A stretch of DNA of 64,000 nt from Blastococcus sp. TF02-8 (GCF_003319175.1 NZ_QOHK01000006.1:1-64000); one strand, 5' to 3'. Shown: positions 8,583-16,543, numbered from the stretch's first letter. Notes: generated by a model from the letters alone, not told the origin. Numbers and translations are program-made.

Positions 8583-9950
8583 CTATCCGTCGCCGTAGTC
8601 ACTGGGGGCCGAGGGGCCGTGGGCTGGCCCGATTCTCTCTGATCCAGCGATCCCTGACATCAGCAATCCAGCGGTGAGCTGTGGACGGTTGAAGGGCAGC
8701 GCGTGGGTGCCCTCCACACGGGTGGTCTCGATTTCGGCCGCGAGTTGGAGGTCGAGGACATCCCCGGGCAGCACCGTCTCGTCCTGCTCGGCGACGATCA
8801 CGCGTACCGGATGGCGCGGATCTCGCAGCAGGGCAGGCAGCGGGTTGTCCTCCCAGATGCTCCGCAGGGCATCGCGGTAGGCCGGGTAGGAGTGCTGCAC
8901 GCCCTCACGGGCGACCTCCTCGGGGACGTCCGGTTCCAGCCGCGGGGCGATTCGGGCAAACGCTGGACGGAGCAGGCACATGGTTCCGCAGACGAGTCCG
9001 CCGAGACCGGAGTCGTCGACTGTGGCTCGTGCCAGCCATGAGCGGCGAGCGAATCGCGCCCGGGCCGTGTCAGGGTCCGCGAAGACAGCGGGTTCGACCA
9101 GGGTCAGACGGGACACCTGCTTGGGCGCTCGCTCGGCGACCGCGGCGGCGACCAGGCATCCCCAGCTGTGTCCGACAAGATGCACCCGGTCGAGTCCGTG
9201 GTGCTGGAGCAGCCTCAGGATGGCATCGGCCTGGTCGGCCAGACCAAACCTGGTGCCGAGCCGCATTGAGGAGCCGAAGCCGAGCAGATCCGGCAGGAGC
9301 ACCTCGAAACCGGCCTGCCCCAGCAGTCGGGCGGCCGGCCGCCACGTCGCGGCCGTCGCTCCCAACCCGTGCAACAAGATCAGTGGGTCGCTCGCGGACG
9401 TGCCGAAATGCTCGTGCGCCAGCGAGCGGGTGCGCGGACCGATCTGGGGCCGGATGATGCCGGCGCCGCCGATCCCCAGGGCCGGCGGCAGCCCGGCGGT
9501 GGCCTCGGCGTGTCGGGCGGCCAGCCATCGCTGCAGTAGGACGGCGTAGCCCCCAACCGCGGTCAGGGCGAGGACAAGCCAGGTCATGTCCCCGCCCGGC
9601 ATGTAATGCGCACTGACATGCCCGAGGGCCAACACGTCCATCCATCGGAAATGCGGCACACCGAGCCGGAAGATCAGGTCGGGCCACATCGCCCAGAGGT
9701 GGAACAGCAGGACAGTGATGAGTTGCCCGCGGGCGGGCCGTGCGGCCACCAGTAGGTGCAGGCTCTGCCAGAGTGCGGTGGCCAGCAGCCCGACCAGGAA
9801 GTGGGTGGCCCAATGGAAATGGGCGTCGTGAGCAGAGTAGGAGGTGTAGAGGGCCACCTCCGCGCCGACCAGCACCACGGCCTGGACGAGGAGCGTCTGC
9901 GAACGAAGTGGCCGGTAGGCCCGCGGCCACTGTCCTTGAGCCCGCCTCAT
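8583..9950 (-). CDS. alpha/beta hydrolase fused to an N-terminal membrane domain
   Basis: This 455-aa protein has two parts. Residues 1 to about 150 form a membrane domain with about four hydrophobic helices and several His/Trp/Tyr residues (SAHDAHFHWATHFLVG, GHVSAHYMPGGDMTW). Residues from about 185 on form a canonical alpha/beta hydrolase: HGLG oxyanion region, GHSWG nucleophile elbow, VIVAEQDETV with the likely acid, and EGTHALPF with the catalytic His. The hydrolase would be tethered to the membrane. The ATG overlaps the stop of the upstream redoxin-like gene (ATGA), so the two form a coupled pair. Substrate is unknown; the membrane-domain fusion is unusual for this family. Confidence 0.8.
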   Translation of the reverse strand: MRRAQGQWPRAYRPLRSQTLLVQAVVLVGAEVALYTSYSAHDAHFHWATHFLVGLLATALWQSLHLLVAARPARGQLITVLLFHLWAMWPDLIFRLGVPHFRWMDVLALGHVSAHYMPGGDMTWLVLALTAVGGYAVLLQRWLAARHAEATAGLPPALGIGGAGIIRPQIGPRTRSLAHEHFGTSASDPLILLHGLGATAATWRPAARLLGQAGFEVLLPDLLGFGSSMRLGTRFGLADQADAILRLLQHHGLDRVHLVGHSWGCLVAAAVAERAPKQVSRLTLVEPAVFADPDTARARFARRSWLARATVDDSGLGGLVCGTMCLLRPAFARIAPRLEPDVPEEVAREGVQHSYPAYRDALRSIWEDNPLPALLRDPRHPVRVIVAEQDETVLPGDVLDLQLAAEIETTRVEGTHALPFNRPQLTAGLLMSGIAGSERIGPAHGPSAPSDYGDG

Positions 9951-10531
9951 GGCACCCACTTCAGGATCGTCGTGACCTCGAAGGCGTTGACCAGGTAGGC
10001 GGGGTCAAGGGTGGAGTAACGCACCTGCCGCTGGCTGTCGACGACGGCGTAGCCGATGCCCGGACCGCCGTCGACGGGGGTGGGCAGGGCAACCGCATCG
10101 GCAAGGCGTCCGTCGGGATCGACGACGACCTCGACAAGTCCTCGGTCGACCGAGGCGGCGGGCGGCTCCGCAAGGATGAGTCGTACCTCGACGCGGCGCG
10201 GCACCTCACCGAGCCAGCTCGCCAGTTCCTGCCGGTCGGGTGGCTCTCGGTCGAACAGGAGCACCACGGGACTGCCGCCGAACTCAACACCCCTAACGGT
10301 CGACGGCATCAGCGGCCCGTCGAGCAACAGACCGTCGCGCTGACGTTCCGGATCGGGCTGATCCAGCGGTCCGGGCGGACGCACCAGGACCACGACCACG
10401 AATGTCAAGGTGACGGCTAGAGCGGCCCACCACGCCAACGGAACCCAGGACGGCAGTGGGGGCAGTCGGCCCGGTTCCCGGCCCCAGTCGTCATCCGTCG
10501 ACCCGGAGCGGTCGGATTGCGTGGGAGTCAT
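9947..10531 (-). CDS. membrane-anchored redoxin-fold-like protein without cysteines
   Basis: This 194-aa protein has an N-terminal cytoplasmic tail rich in Asp/Pro, one transmembrane helix (about residues 30-50, WWAALAVTLTFVVVVLV) and a soluble domain. Parts of that domain recall thioredoxin/AhpC folds: GSPVVLLFDREPPDRQELASWL, DPDGRLADAVALPTPV and GIGYAVVDSQRQVRYSTLDP. No cysteine is present in the expected active-site position, so redox activity is unlikely if the fold is right. It is the first gene of a two-gene unit with the membrane-anchored hydrolase. The fold call is tentative. Confidence 0.55.
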   Translation of the reverse strand: MTPTQSDRSGSTDDDWGREPGRLPPLPSWVPLAWWAALAVTLTFVVVVLVRPPGPLDQPDPERQRDGLLLDGPLMPSTVRGVEFGGSPVVLLFDREPPDRQELASWLGEVPRRVEVRLILAEPPAASVDRGLVEVVVDPDGRLADAVALPTPVDGGPGIGYAVVDSQRQVRYSTLDPAYLVNAFEVTTILKWVP

Positions 10532-10850
10532 CAGTGCACAGGATCACTGAGATCTGAACCAACGGCTGCGTGAAGACGGCCAGCGGACGTGCGGCCTTGT
10601 ATGCTCATCAGCTTCGCGGCCTGAGTGTGCGGCCGGACCGGTGACCGGGGTTGCGGTCAACGATGGAATCGAGGCGTGGCGAGGAGGGCTGCTGCGGCCC
10701 CGTCCTGCCTGCGGATGCTGAGGACGGCGACGGCTGCGGGCGCGCAGACACGCTCGGCCAAGTCCCCGCCGACATCCCCGAAGGCTTCGCCGACGGAGCC
10801 CGGTCCATGCATCGGGATGCTAGCCACGCCGTCTGCTGCAGACGTCGACG
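10532..10850. other. intergenic stretch
   Basis: About 320 bp without a supportable gene separate the redoxin-like gene from the response regulator. Open frames on both strands lack domains. It would contain the promoter of the redoxin-hydrolase unit, but I cannot point to a clear site. Confidence 0.4.
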
Positions 10851-11312
10851 TCAGACGGTCCGCGCCCATGCCGGCCAGGCGCACCGCCCGGCGCTGACCG
10901 TCCGAATCGCTCGAATGAGGTTCGCCCCCCGTCCGCCCTTGGCGATAAAGCCTGCGGCACCTGCCTCGCGTGCGGCTCGCACGACGTCGCGGCCGACTGC
11001 TGCGCTGAAAATCAGTACACGTGCCCCCGGACGCGCATGATTGAGGCGTCGAGTGGCCTCGATGCCAGACATCCTGGGCATCGTCAGGTCCATGAGAACG
11101 ACATCGGGATCGACGGCTTCAGCGAGGTGAAGTGCCTCCTGCCCGTCGCTGGCCTCCCCCACGGCCACGATGCCGTCGGTCGACTCCAGCAGGTCCAGGA
11201 CGGCGGCACGCACGGTTGGGTGGTCGTCGACAACCAACACGCGGATGTCCGCGACTGGGTCGCTTGGGTCGCGGCCAGCGGGCATGCGGGTCAAGGTACT
11301 ACTAAAAAGCAT
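10851..11312 (-). CDS. response regulator receiver domain without output domain
   Basis: This protein is 153 aa from the ATG at 11312, or 144 aa from the in-frame ATG at 11285. It is a clear NarL/FixJ-type receiver: ADIRVLVVDDHPTVRAAVLD with the acidic pair, DVVLMDLTMPRMSGIEATRR with the phospho-acceptor Asp, VLIFSAA with the switch Ser, and GFIAKGGRG with the conserved Lys. NarL/FixJ proteins continue into a LuxR-type HTH after the segment LIRAIRTVSAG. Here the frame runs only into CAWPAWARTV and stops, and I find no HTH in the other frames just downstream. It is either a single-domain phosphorelay receiver or a gene truncated at its 3' end. No histidine kinase is nearby. Confidence 0.75.
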   Translation of the reverse strand: MLFSSTLTRMPAGRDPSDPVADIRVLVVDDHPTVRAAVLDLLESTDGIVAVGEASDGQEALHLAEAVDPDVVLMDLTMPRMSGIEATRRLNHARPGARVLIFSAAVGRDVVRAAREAGAAGFIAKGGRGANLIRAIRTVSAGRCAWPAWARTV

Positions 11313-11565
11313 CGTTCTCGCGCGTTGAGCCACGCTCGACTCTCCCAGGGGGAAACGACCTGGTGATGCACAGACCATCGTGGGCCGAGGGACGCCCGCC
11401 GAATCCACCTGGCACCGTCGATGTCCTCGTCCCCGAGGACGGGCGAAGTCCGGTCCTACCCGGCACCGAGATCCACGCCTGAAGAGCTGGCAGGCACGGT
11501 GGGCATCAAGGGCGGGTGGCTGCACCGCTGGGGTACTGCGAGCGCGGTCGACCGTCGGCCGGCGC

Positions 11566-11840
11566 TTAGAGGTGGCGGCAGACGCCGACGGGGCGCAGGT
11601 CTCTGGGTCGACCGGGGCGGCATGGTGTGCAGCCCCGGGCATGCGGGCGCGCAACGCAATGAGTTCGGCGAGCTCTCGGTCGAGATCGGCCAGCGGGCGC
11701 TGCACGTGCCGGCAGGGGCCTTGCCGGCGTCGCGGTTAGCCAGGATCCCGCGGATCTGGGCCAAGTTCCTGCCCGCCTGCCGGCTGCGGCGGGTAAAGGT
11801 GAGGCGAGGTTCGGGCCGGGACGCCGGGGGCCTCGTGCCC
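11566..11840 (-). pseudogene. remnant of a MerR-family regulator, frameshifted
   Basis: The C-terminal half of a heavy-metal-type MerR regulator is readable, but in three frames. RLTFTRRSRQAGRNLAQI and RGILANRDAGKAP are in one frame. After a lost base in a C run (plus-strand G run 11715-11718), CRHVQRPLADLDRELAEL and DPETCAP continue in a second. After another lost base in a C run, VGVCRHL and a stop at 11566 continue in a third. The N-terminal winged-helix DNA-binding part is missing: the sequence upstream belongs to the next gene. It is therefore truncated at its 5' end as well as frameshifted. The two C-run shifts might be assembly errors, but the 5' loss is not explained that way. Confidence 0.75.
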
Positions 11841-11892
11841 CGGTACTGCAGCCTGTAGCAAGACGCCGAAGCTGGTCGCCTGTCGTCACCGG

Positions 11893-12954
11893 TCATGCGG
11901 CTTTGATGGACGCACGTCGGCGGGAGATCGTGCGCTTGGTCGTGGCGAGCTGTTGGGCGATGTCGCGGATGGACTTCCCGCGCTCGGTGAGGCGCCGGAC
12001 GACTTCGTCCTGCTCAGCAGGGGTCAGGTGCTCGAGGTGGACGCCGTCGCCGGCGAGGGCGCGCTCGATGGCGATCTCATCGAGGTCGTCCTCCTCTACG
12101 CGCCCAGCGTGGTGTCGGGGGTCTGGGTCGGTGTCGACGTCGTCCCAGGCCAGAGGTGGCAGCCAGCCGCGTTCCGCGGCGAAGGCACGGGCGGCGTCGG
12201 CAGCGGCGCGCTGGTCGTCGGTGGACTGCGGTGGGCGCAGGTTCCACAGCTGCTCGTAGAGGGCGCTGACGTCCTGGGCGGTCTGCGCGGTGACGGCGTC
12301 GCTGAGCATGCTGCGCTGGAGGGCGGTGGAGCTTCGGCCGAGTCTCGCGGCCAGCTCGTCATGGGGCCATCCGATCGCGATCAGGGCCTGCAGCCGGCGG
12401 CGAGTGCCCGTGGAGGCGACGTGACTGTGCGGCGCCCGGTTGGCCTGGTCGATGCGAATGCGCAAGACCCGGTGGGCGGTCTCGGGCCGGACCCGCCGGA
12501 TGCCTGGGTTGCCGTCGCGCCGGGGGTCGGCCAGCTCGCGGACGTGGCTGGTGGAGACGCCCGCGAGCAGGGCGATTTGTTCGACGCCGATGCCGGCGGC
12601 GCGTAGGGCGCGGATGTGCTCGCGCACCGGGGCGGCGTCTACGAACGGCTGCCATCGGCCGAAGTTCTGCGCGCGGTGCACGGCACGGCCGGTTGCGGTG
12701 TTGGCGGCAGTGCAGTCGATGCATCGGCAGCGGTCCTTCACATAGGCGACGCGGGTTCCGTGGATGTGCCGAGCACGCGGGTGGTTGCAGTCACGCTGCA
12801 CCCGGCCCTGAGCGCGCTGGGCACGGCGACGTGCTCGCTCGGTGGCCTGCCGGTGCTTCGCGCAGGAATGGCGCGCGTGGTGGACGTCGGCGAGGGCGTC
12901 GCTGGCGTACGTGCCGCTGTAGCCGCAGGCCGGGCAGGTTCGGGTGGCGCTCAT
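11893..12954 (-). CDS. phage/ICE-type helix-turn-helix protein with N-terminal zinc-finger-like region
   Basis: This 353-aa protein is read from the ATG at 12954, which overlaps the stop of the upstream gene (ATGA). The N-terminus has Cys pairs (TCPACGYSGTY and HARHSCAKH) like a C2H2-type finger. A basic region with HGTRVAYVKDRCRCIDCTAAN and GRWQPFVDAAPVREHIRALR follows, then HTH segments (GVEQIALLAGVSTSHVRELA). The C-terminus has a second HTH (SIRDIAQQLATTKRTISRRR). This arrangement is common in proteins of actinobacterial phages and integrative elements. A DNA-binding regulatory role is likely; the specific role is unknown. It is the last gene of a three-gene coupled unit. Confidence 0.7.
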   Translation of the reverse strand: MSATRTCPACGYSGTYASDALADVHHARHSCAKHRQATERARRRAQRAQGRVQRDCNHPRARHIHGTRVAYVKDRCRCIDCTAANTATGRAVHRAQNFGRWQPFVDAAPVREHIRALRAAGIGVEQIALLAGVSTSHVRELADPRRDGNPGIRRVRPETAHRVLRIRIDQANRAPHSHVASTGTRRRLQALIAIGWPHDELAARLGRSSTALQRSMLSDAVTAQTAQDVSALYEQLWNLRPPQSTDDQRAAADAARAFAAERGWLPPLAWDDVDTDPDPRHHAGRVEEDDLDEIAIERALAGDGVHLEHLTPAEQDEVVRRLTERGKSIRDIAQQLATTKRTISRRRASIKAA

Positions 12955-13403
12955 GCCACGCCCGATGGAGGTACCGCGACCTGCTGACCGGTGTGGCCCC
13001 GACCGGGTACGCCGGCCCTGGCCAAGACGTCTTCGATCCAGTCGGTGCGGACGCTGCCGGCGTCGCCGACGTGATCGTCGAAGGCCATGGCCGTGAACTG
13101 CTGGGCGGTGGCGGCCCACTCCCGGCCGGACAGTGGCCGCTCGAGGTGGGCTTCGACGGTGGGCCGGTCGACGTAGGCGATGCTGGCGCCGATGACGTCG
13201 GCCAGGTCGGTGAGCAGCCGGTGAGTGGCGCCGTCGTAGCTGTCGACGAAGGCCTGCAGCAGGTAGCGGCAAGCAATCTGCCGCGGCAGATGGGGGAGGC
13301 GTGCCGCGTCGCAGGCCCGGCGGCTGATCGCCCGGTTGCCGCCAGTGGCCGGCGCGTCAAAGGGACAGGCGTGCTCCGGCGAGAGGGTGACCTTCCCCTT
13401 CAT
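12951..13403 (-). CDS. hypothetical protein of the mobile element
   Basis: This 150-aa protein starts at an ATG with AGGAG upstream. It overlaps both neighbours by ATGA, which supports the start and the reading frame. The sequence has a CPFDAPATGGNRAISRRACDAARL segment and a helical region (YLLQAFVDSYDGATHRLLTDL), but no motif I recognise. The arrangement suggests it is made in fixed ratio with the HTH protein downstream. Function is unknown. Confidence 0.6.
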   Translation of the reverse strand: MKGKVTLSPEHACPFDAPATGGNRAISRRACDAARLPHLPRQIACRYLLQAFVDSYDGATHRLLTDLADVIGASIAYVDRPTVEAHLERPLSGREWAATAQQFTAMAFDDHVGDAGSVRTDWIEDVLARAGVPGRGHTGQQVAVPPSGVA

Positions 13404-13930
13404 CGAATCTCCTCGATGGTGCCGCCGTGACAACCCGGAGACGGCGTCGGTGCGGGGGAGGGGTCGCGGGAGGTGGTCAGCACGTGGATCACATCGACAC
13501 CGAGATCGAGCAGGAAGTTGCCGACACCGGCGGTGCCCTCCAGACCGATCAGCCGCCGCTCTCCGCCGAGGTCGGCCACCCCGATCCGGTACAGCCGCGG
13601 CTGGGGGCGTCGGCAGATGACGGCCTTGACGACCGCACGGGCGGCCGAGCCGTCGAGCCAGAGATTCTTAGGTGGACGCTCGGTCCAGCTCATCCGGGTG
13701 ATCGCGGCGAGGATCTCGATGCGCTGCGACTGCTCGCTCGTGAAGCCCATCCGGACGCCCAGGGCGGTCCAGGCAGGCCTGTCGCCGCGGTCGCCGTCGA
13801 GGGTCAGCCCGTCGTTCCGCGCTCGCCCACAAGCGATGCCGGTGTCATCGGCCGGCGAGCGAAGCGTTTCGCTGCTGGGGGGAAGCGGCACAACGGCTGC
13901 CGCTGCCGTTCGTCCCGGCCGACTGCGCAT
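13400..13930 (-). CDS. hypothetical protein, first gene of coupled mobile-element operon
   Basis: This 176-aa protein starts at an ATG preceded by GGGAG six bases upstream. Its stop overlaps the next ATG (ATGA). The first 55 residues are low-complexity. The rest (MGFTSEQSQRIEILAAITRM, TERPPKNLWLDGSAARAVVK, LYRIGVADLGGERRLIGLEG) looks like a folded alpha/beta domain without a known motif, so translation might instead start further in. A short hairpin (GGTGAG/CTCACC) and the conserved box at 13961-13997 lie directly upstream. It heads the operon 13930 to 11893. Function is unknown. Confidence 0.55.
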   Translation of the reverse strand: MRSRPGRTAAAAVVPLPPSSETLRSPADDTGIACGRARNDGLTLDGDRGDRPAWTALGVRMGFTSEQSQRIEILAAITRMSWTERPPKNLWLDGSAARAVVKAVICRRPQPRLYRIGVADLGGERRLIGLEGTAGVGNFLLDLGVDVIHVLTTSRDPSPAPTPSPGCHGGTIEEIR

Positions 13931-13960
13931 GGCTACTCCCGTGGGTGAGGACCGCTCACC

Positions 13961-13997
13961 GGGAGAAGGCGCTATTCGGAGCCGATTGGTGACACCC
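13961..13997 (-). promoter_or_regulatory. conserved mobile-element box, copy A
   Basis: This 37-bp site lies about 30 bp upstream of the ATG at 13930. It contains GGGAGAAGGCGC at one end and GATTGGTGACA at the other (plus-strand reading). It matches copy B at about 31 of 36 positions and copy C at about 31 of 37. The minus strand reads TGTCAC first and CGCCTTCTCC last, toward the gene; the same orientation relative to the gene is seen at all three copies. It is likely an operator or promoter element; the binding protein is unknown. Confidence 0.7.
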
Positions 13998-14160
13998 GCC
14001 GACGAATTGGGGATGCCGGGTGCCGCGGCTCAGTTGTGTGCCAAGAGGACCGGTCGCGGCAGTGGGGGGTCACCGGGCCGTCCGGCGCAGCCGGTCGCAC
14101 TCACAGCGAACCGGGGCGAGCGATCTTGGCAGGTAGGAAACCTGCACAGGAGGCTCAGCT

Positions 14161-14198
14161 GGTGTCACTAAACGGCCTCGAATAGCGCCTTCTCCTCG
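14161..14198 (+). promoter_or_regulatory. conserved mobile-element box, copy B
   Basis: This second copy of the box is inverted relative to copy A. It lies 74 bp upstream of the ATG at 14273 and reads TGTCACTAAACGG, a spacer, then CGAATAGCGCCTTCTCC toward the gene. Copies A and B face outward from a 163-bp divergent region, which suggests paired control of the operon on the minus strand and the small gene on the plus strand. Confidence 0.7.
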
Positions 14199-14272
14199 TG
14201 AAGGCGGCGGATGCCGACGAGAGGCGGCTGAGCCGCCACCTTGACGCAAACCGGTGAATCGAAGGAGTTGCC

Positions 14273-14659
14273 ATGGCGGGTCATCAGTCATCGCCGCAGG
14301 ACCGCGGGTGCCACCTCGCCGACGCCGGTCGAGCCGGACCCAAGGGCGGCGATCTTGCAAGCCCGTCGGCTGTCAGCCAGCGGGCCCTGCGGGCGCGCAT
14401 GGCAGCGCATCAGCTCCATGCAACGGTGCGGGACGCCGCAGCACATACGGCGCCTGCGCGGGCTGCGTTCTTGTCTCGGTTCGAACGGGAGGTGGACCCG
14501 GACGGATCTCTTGATCCTCGTGAGCGGGCTCGTCGGGCTGAGCATGCACGCAAGGCGTACTTCGTCCGTCTCGCGCTCGCCTCGAGCCACGCTCGTGGCT
14601 TGCGCCGCAGCGGCGGTGGCGGTGGCGGTCCGAGGCTTTCGGCTGGAGGCGAGGCATAG
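14273..14659 (+). CDS. small actinobacterial hypothetical protein
   Basis: This 128-aa protein has AAGGAG six bases before the ATG. The first 40 residues are low-complexity. The core (RMAAHQLHATVRDAAAHTAP, ARAAFLSRFEREVDPDGSL, ARRAEHARKAYFVRLALASS) is a mainly helical domain. I recognise it as a recurrent actinobacterial hypothetical family without known function, often seen near mobile or plasmid genes. The final Gly-rich tail is probably disordered. Copy B of the conserved box lies upstream. An alternative start is the internal ATG of the segment RARMAAHQL. Confidence 0.6.
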   Translation: MAGHQSSPQDRGCHLADAGRAGPKGGDLASPSAVSQRALRARMAAHQLHATVRDAAAHTAPARAAFLSRFEREVDPDGSLDPRERARRAEHARKAYFVRLALASSHARGLRRSGGGGGGPRLSAGGEA

Positions 14660-14761
14660 GTCTCGTGACGCCTCCCTTGAGGGGCTGATCTACACCAGCC
14701 AGAAGACTGTCCCTCCCGACCCCCGCATCGGGACATGCCCGCTGTACGCCGCTGGTTACGA

Positions 14762-14989
14762 TCAACTCAGCTGTGGCGTCCAGCGTCGCTTGGCGTCGGC
14801 GAGAGTGGCCTCGTAGCCGTTGAGGTGTCGGACGAACTCCTTCGCCAGCTCGGCGTATTCGTCGTCAACGGCCACTAGCCAACCGGGACAGCCGGGGCCG
14901 TAGGTGGTGGCTCGTCGGTAGGTGAGATGCTGACCGTCCTCCGGGTCGAGCCAATGCTGGTCGACGTAGACCCGGGCGGGAGCGCTCAT
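14762..14989 (-). CDS. small hypothetical protein
   Basis: This 75-aa protein is read from the ATG at 14989; an upstream in-frame ATG at 15016 would give 84 aa. The sequence (MSAPARVYVDQHWLDPEDGQ, then TYGPGCPGWLVAVDDEYAEL) is compositionally protein-like, with acidic and aromatic residues typical of a real small domain. I do not recognise a family. It lies between the box-controlled genes and the recombinase, so it is probably cargo or accessory to the element. Confidence 0.5.
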   Translation of the reverse strand: MSAPARVYVDQHWLDPEDGQHLTYRRATTYGPGCPGWLVAVDDEYAELAKEFVRHLNGYEATLADAKRRWTPQLS

Positions 14990-15395
14990 TCGCAGCAGGA
15001 GCCGCAGCAGTGACATGCGCGGACGGTTCGATTGGCTGTAGGGCTGTTGGCCCGGTCTCGCACCCTTCAGCCGGCCCGCATCTTCGCCCGGAGCGCCCCC
15101 GTCCGGTAACCGAGTATCGGCTGCCCTTCCGGCCGAGGCTCTGCGTCCGTCGGCTGGCTCACCGCGCCAGTGGGGACAACGCGACTCGGGGAGATCGCCG
15201 CCGCACAGGCCGGCTGCTTGCCGGAGCAGTCCTTGCCGGGGATGTGCGCCTTCCGGACGACGGCGCCCGTTGTCCGGCCAGCGTGACCCTGCCGACCGCA
15301 GGCCACGTAGTGGCCCCCGACTCCAGCGATATGAGGATGCCGCCAGGGCCGCTCCGCTGCAGCGGAGCAACCGGCGGCACCCAGCAGAACGTTCG
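14990..15395. other. non-coding stretch before the recombinase
   Basis: About 400 bp without a gene I can support. Frames on both strands are low-complexity and carry no domain. I looked for a second copy of the tRNA-Met 3' end as an attachment site here and did not see one. Confidence 0.4.
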
Positions 15396-16322
15396 CTACA
15401 GCCGGTCACCGAGGCCAGCGCGATGGAAGGCGGCGCGGGCCCGCTCGTCGGCAGCGCTCGCAGCGTAACGGCCGACCATTTCTCGCGAGCGCCAGCCGGC
15501 GAGCCGCATGAGGTCCTGCTCCTGTCCGCCGCTGGCCAGCCAGGTGTGGGCGTAGGTGTGCCGGAAGCGGTGCGGGTGCACGTTGGAGACGTGGGCTTCG
15601 GCGGCGCGGCGTTCGAGCATCTGCCGGACGCCGGAGTCGGTCACCCTTCCCTTCTTGCCGAGCCACAGTGCCGAAAGGCTGGCCTGGGGGTGTGTTGCGC
15701 GGGCGCGCAGGTAGCGTCGCAAAGCATCGGCGGTCTTGGCGCCGTACGGGACCGCACGGCCACGTCGTCCCTTGCCCATCACCAGGGCCACGCTCTGCTC
15801 GGAATCCAAGTCGTCGACGTTGAGCCCGGCCAGCTCGCCGGCGCGCATGCCGGTGTCGATGAGCATGCGCAGCATCGCGGTGTCCCGGCGGTTCTCGAAG
15901 GTGTTGCCGCGGGCAGCGTCCAACAGGGCCCGCAGCTCATCGTCGGTGAGGATGTCGACCGGCTGCTCGGGGACGGCCGGAGGACGCATCCGCTCCATCG
16001 GTGATCGTGGAATCTCGCCGTCCTCAGTCAGCCAGCGGAAGAGCTGCTGCATGGATCGGTAGTGCTTGGCGACGGTCGCGGGGGACACGCGCTCGACGAG
16101 GGCGGCCAAGAAGGCCTCAAGGTGGTCGCGAGTGATCGCGCCCGCAGTGGTCGGCATCCCCGCCTCCCGGAGATAGCCGACCAAGTTCTCGCCAACGCGT
16201 AGGTAGCTGGCGATGGTGGACGGGGCGACATTGCGGGCGCGCAGGTGGGTGCGCCAGTCGGGCAGCAGCACCGCCAGGTCATCGACGGCCACCGCGACAC
16301 GTGGAGACGGGGCTGAGGACAT
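15396..16322 (-). CDS. tyrosine recombinase/integrase next to tRNA-Met
   Basis: This 308-aa protein has an N-terminal SAM-like core-binding domain (about residues 10-95, LPDWRTHLRARNVAPSTIAS) and a C-terminal catalytic domain. Catalytic residues are visible: Arg in IDTGMRAGELAGL, Lys in VMGKGRRGRAVPYG, HRFRHTYAHTWL (H-x-x-R), the GW segment LMRLAGWRSREMVGRYA with its His/Trp position, and the nucleophile Tyr in GRYAASAADE. It resembles XerC/D-type integrases. The start lies about 70 bp from the 3' end of tRNA-Met, a classical arrangement for an element integrated in a tRNA gene. It is not xerC of the chromosome by context. Confidence 0.88.
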   Translation of the reverse strand: MSSAPSPRVAVAVDDLAVLLPDWRTHLRARNVAPSTIASYLRVGENLVGYLREAGMPTTAGAITRDHLEAFLAALVERVSPATVAKHYRSMQQLFRWLTEDGEIPRSPMERMRPPAVPEQPVDILTDDELRALLDAARGNTFENRRDTAMLRMLIDTGMRAGELAGLNVDDLDSEQSVALVMGKGRRGRAVPYGAKTADALRRYLRARATHPQASLSALWLGKKGRVTDSGVRQMLERRAAEAHVSNVHPHRFRHTYAHTWLASGGQEQDLMRLAGWRSREMVGRYAASAADERARAAFHRAGLGDRL

Positions 16323-16394
16323 GCCCACAGCGTAGCCGAATCCCCGCCTCTTGGAGCGCTGTGCGGGATCTAATACCCACGTATTGCCTGGTGG

Positions 16395-16468
16395 TGGGGC
16401 GGGTGGGGCTCGAACCCACGACCCAGGGATTATGAGTCCCATGCTCTGACCGGCTGAGCTACCGCCCC
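16395..16468 (-). tRNA. tRNA-Met (anticodon CAT)
   Basis: The sequence folds as a complete cloverleaf on the minus strand. The acceptor GGGGCGG pairs with CCGCCCC, the D arm is AGCTCAGCCGGTCAGAGC, the anticodon loop is CTCATAA, and the T arm contains GGTTCGAGCC. The discriminator is A, and an encoded CCA occupies 16392-16394. CAT could mean elongator Met or, if C34 is modified to lysidine, Ile2. The absence of initiator-specific features in the anticodon stem argues against tRNA-fMet. Its 3' end faces the tyrosine recombinase, so it is the likely attachment site. Confidence 0.92.
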
Positions 16469-16543
16469 GTGCCGGACAGCCTGCCAGACGGCGACCCCCA
16501 ACCGATTCGCCGCCTGCCGGAGGCGATGCCGCAGGATGGACCC

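Noticed and set aside
8216..8602. 128-aa frame upstream of the anti-sigma-like gene, coupled by GTGA
   Set aside because: It does not resemble an ECF sigma factor and its composition is not protein-like. The overlap alone is not enough.
13961..14198. Boxes A and B as terminal repeats of a MITE or insertion sequence
   Set aside because: The interval has no gene and no target-site duplication was seen. Copy C is single and also sits upstream of a gene, which fits a regulatory site better.
15396..16322. Chromosomal XerC
   Set aside because: The protein is XerC-like in size, but its position at a tRNA 3' end and its neighbours favour an element integrase.
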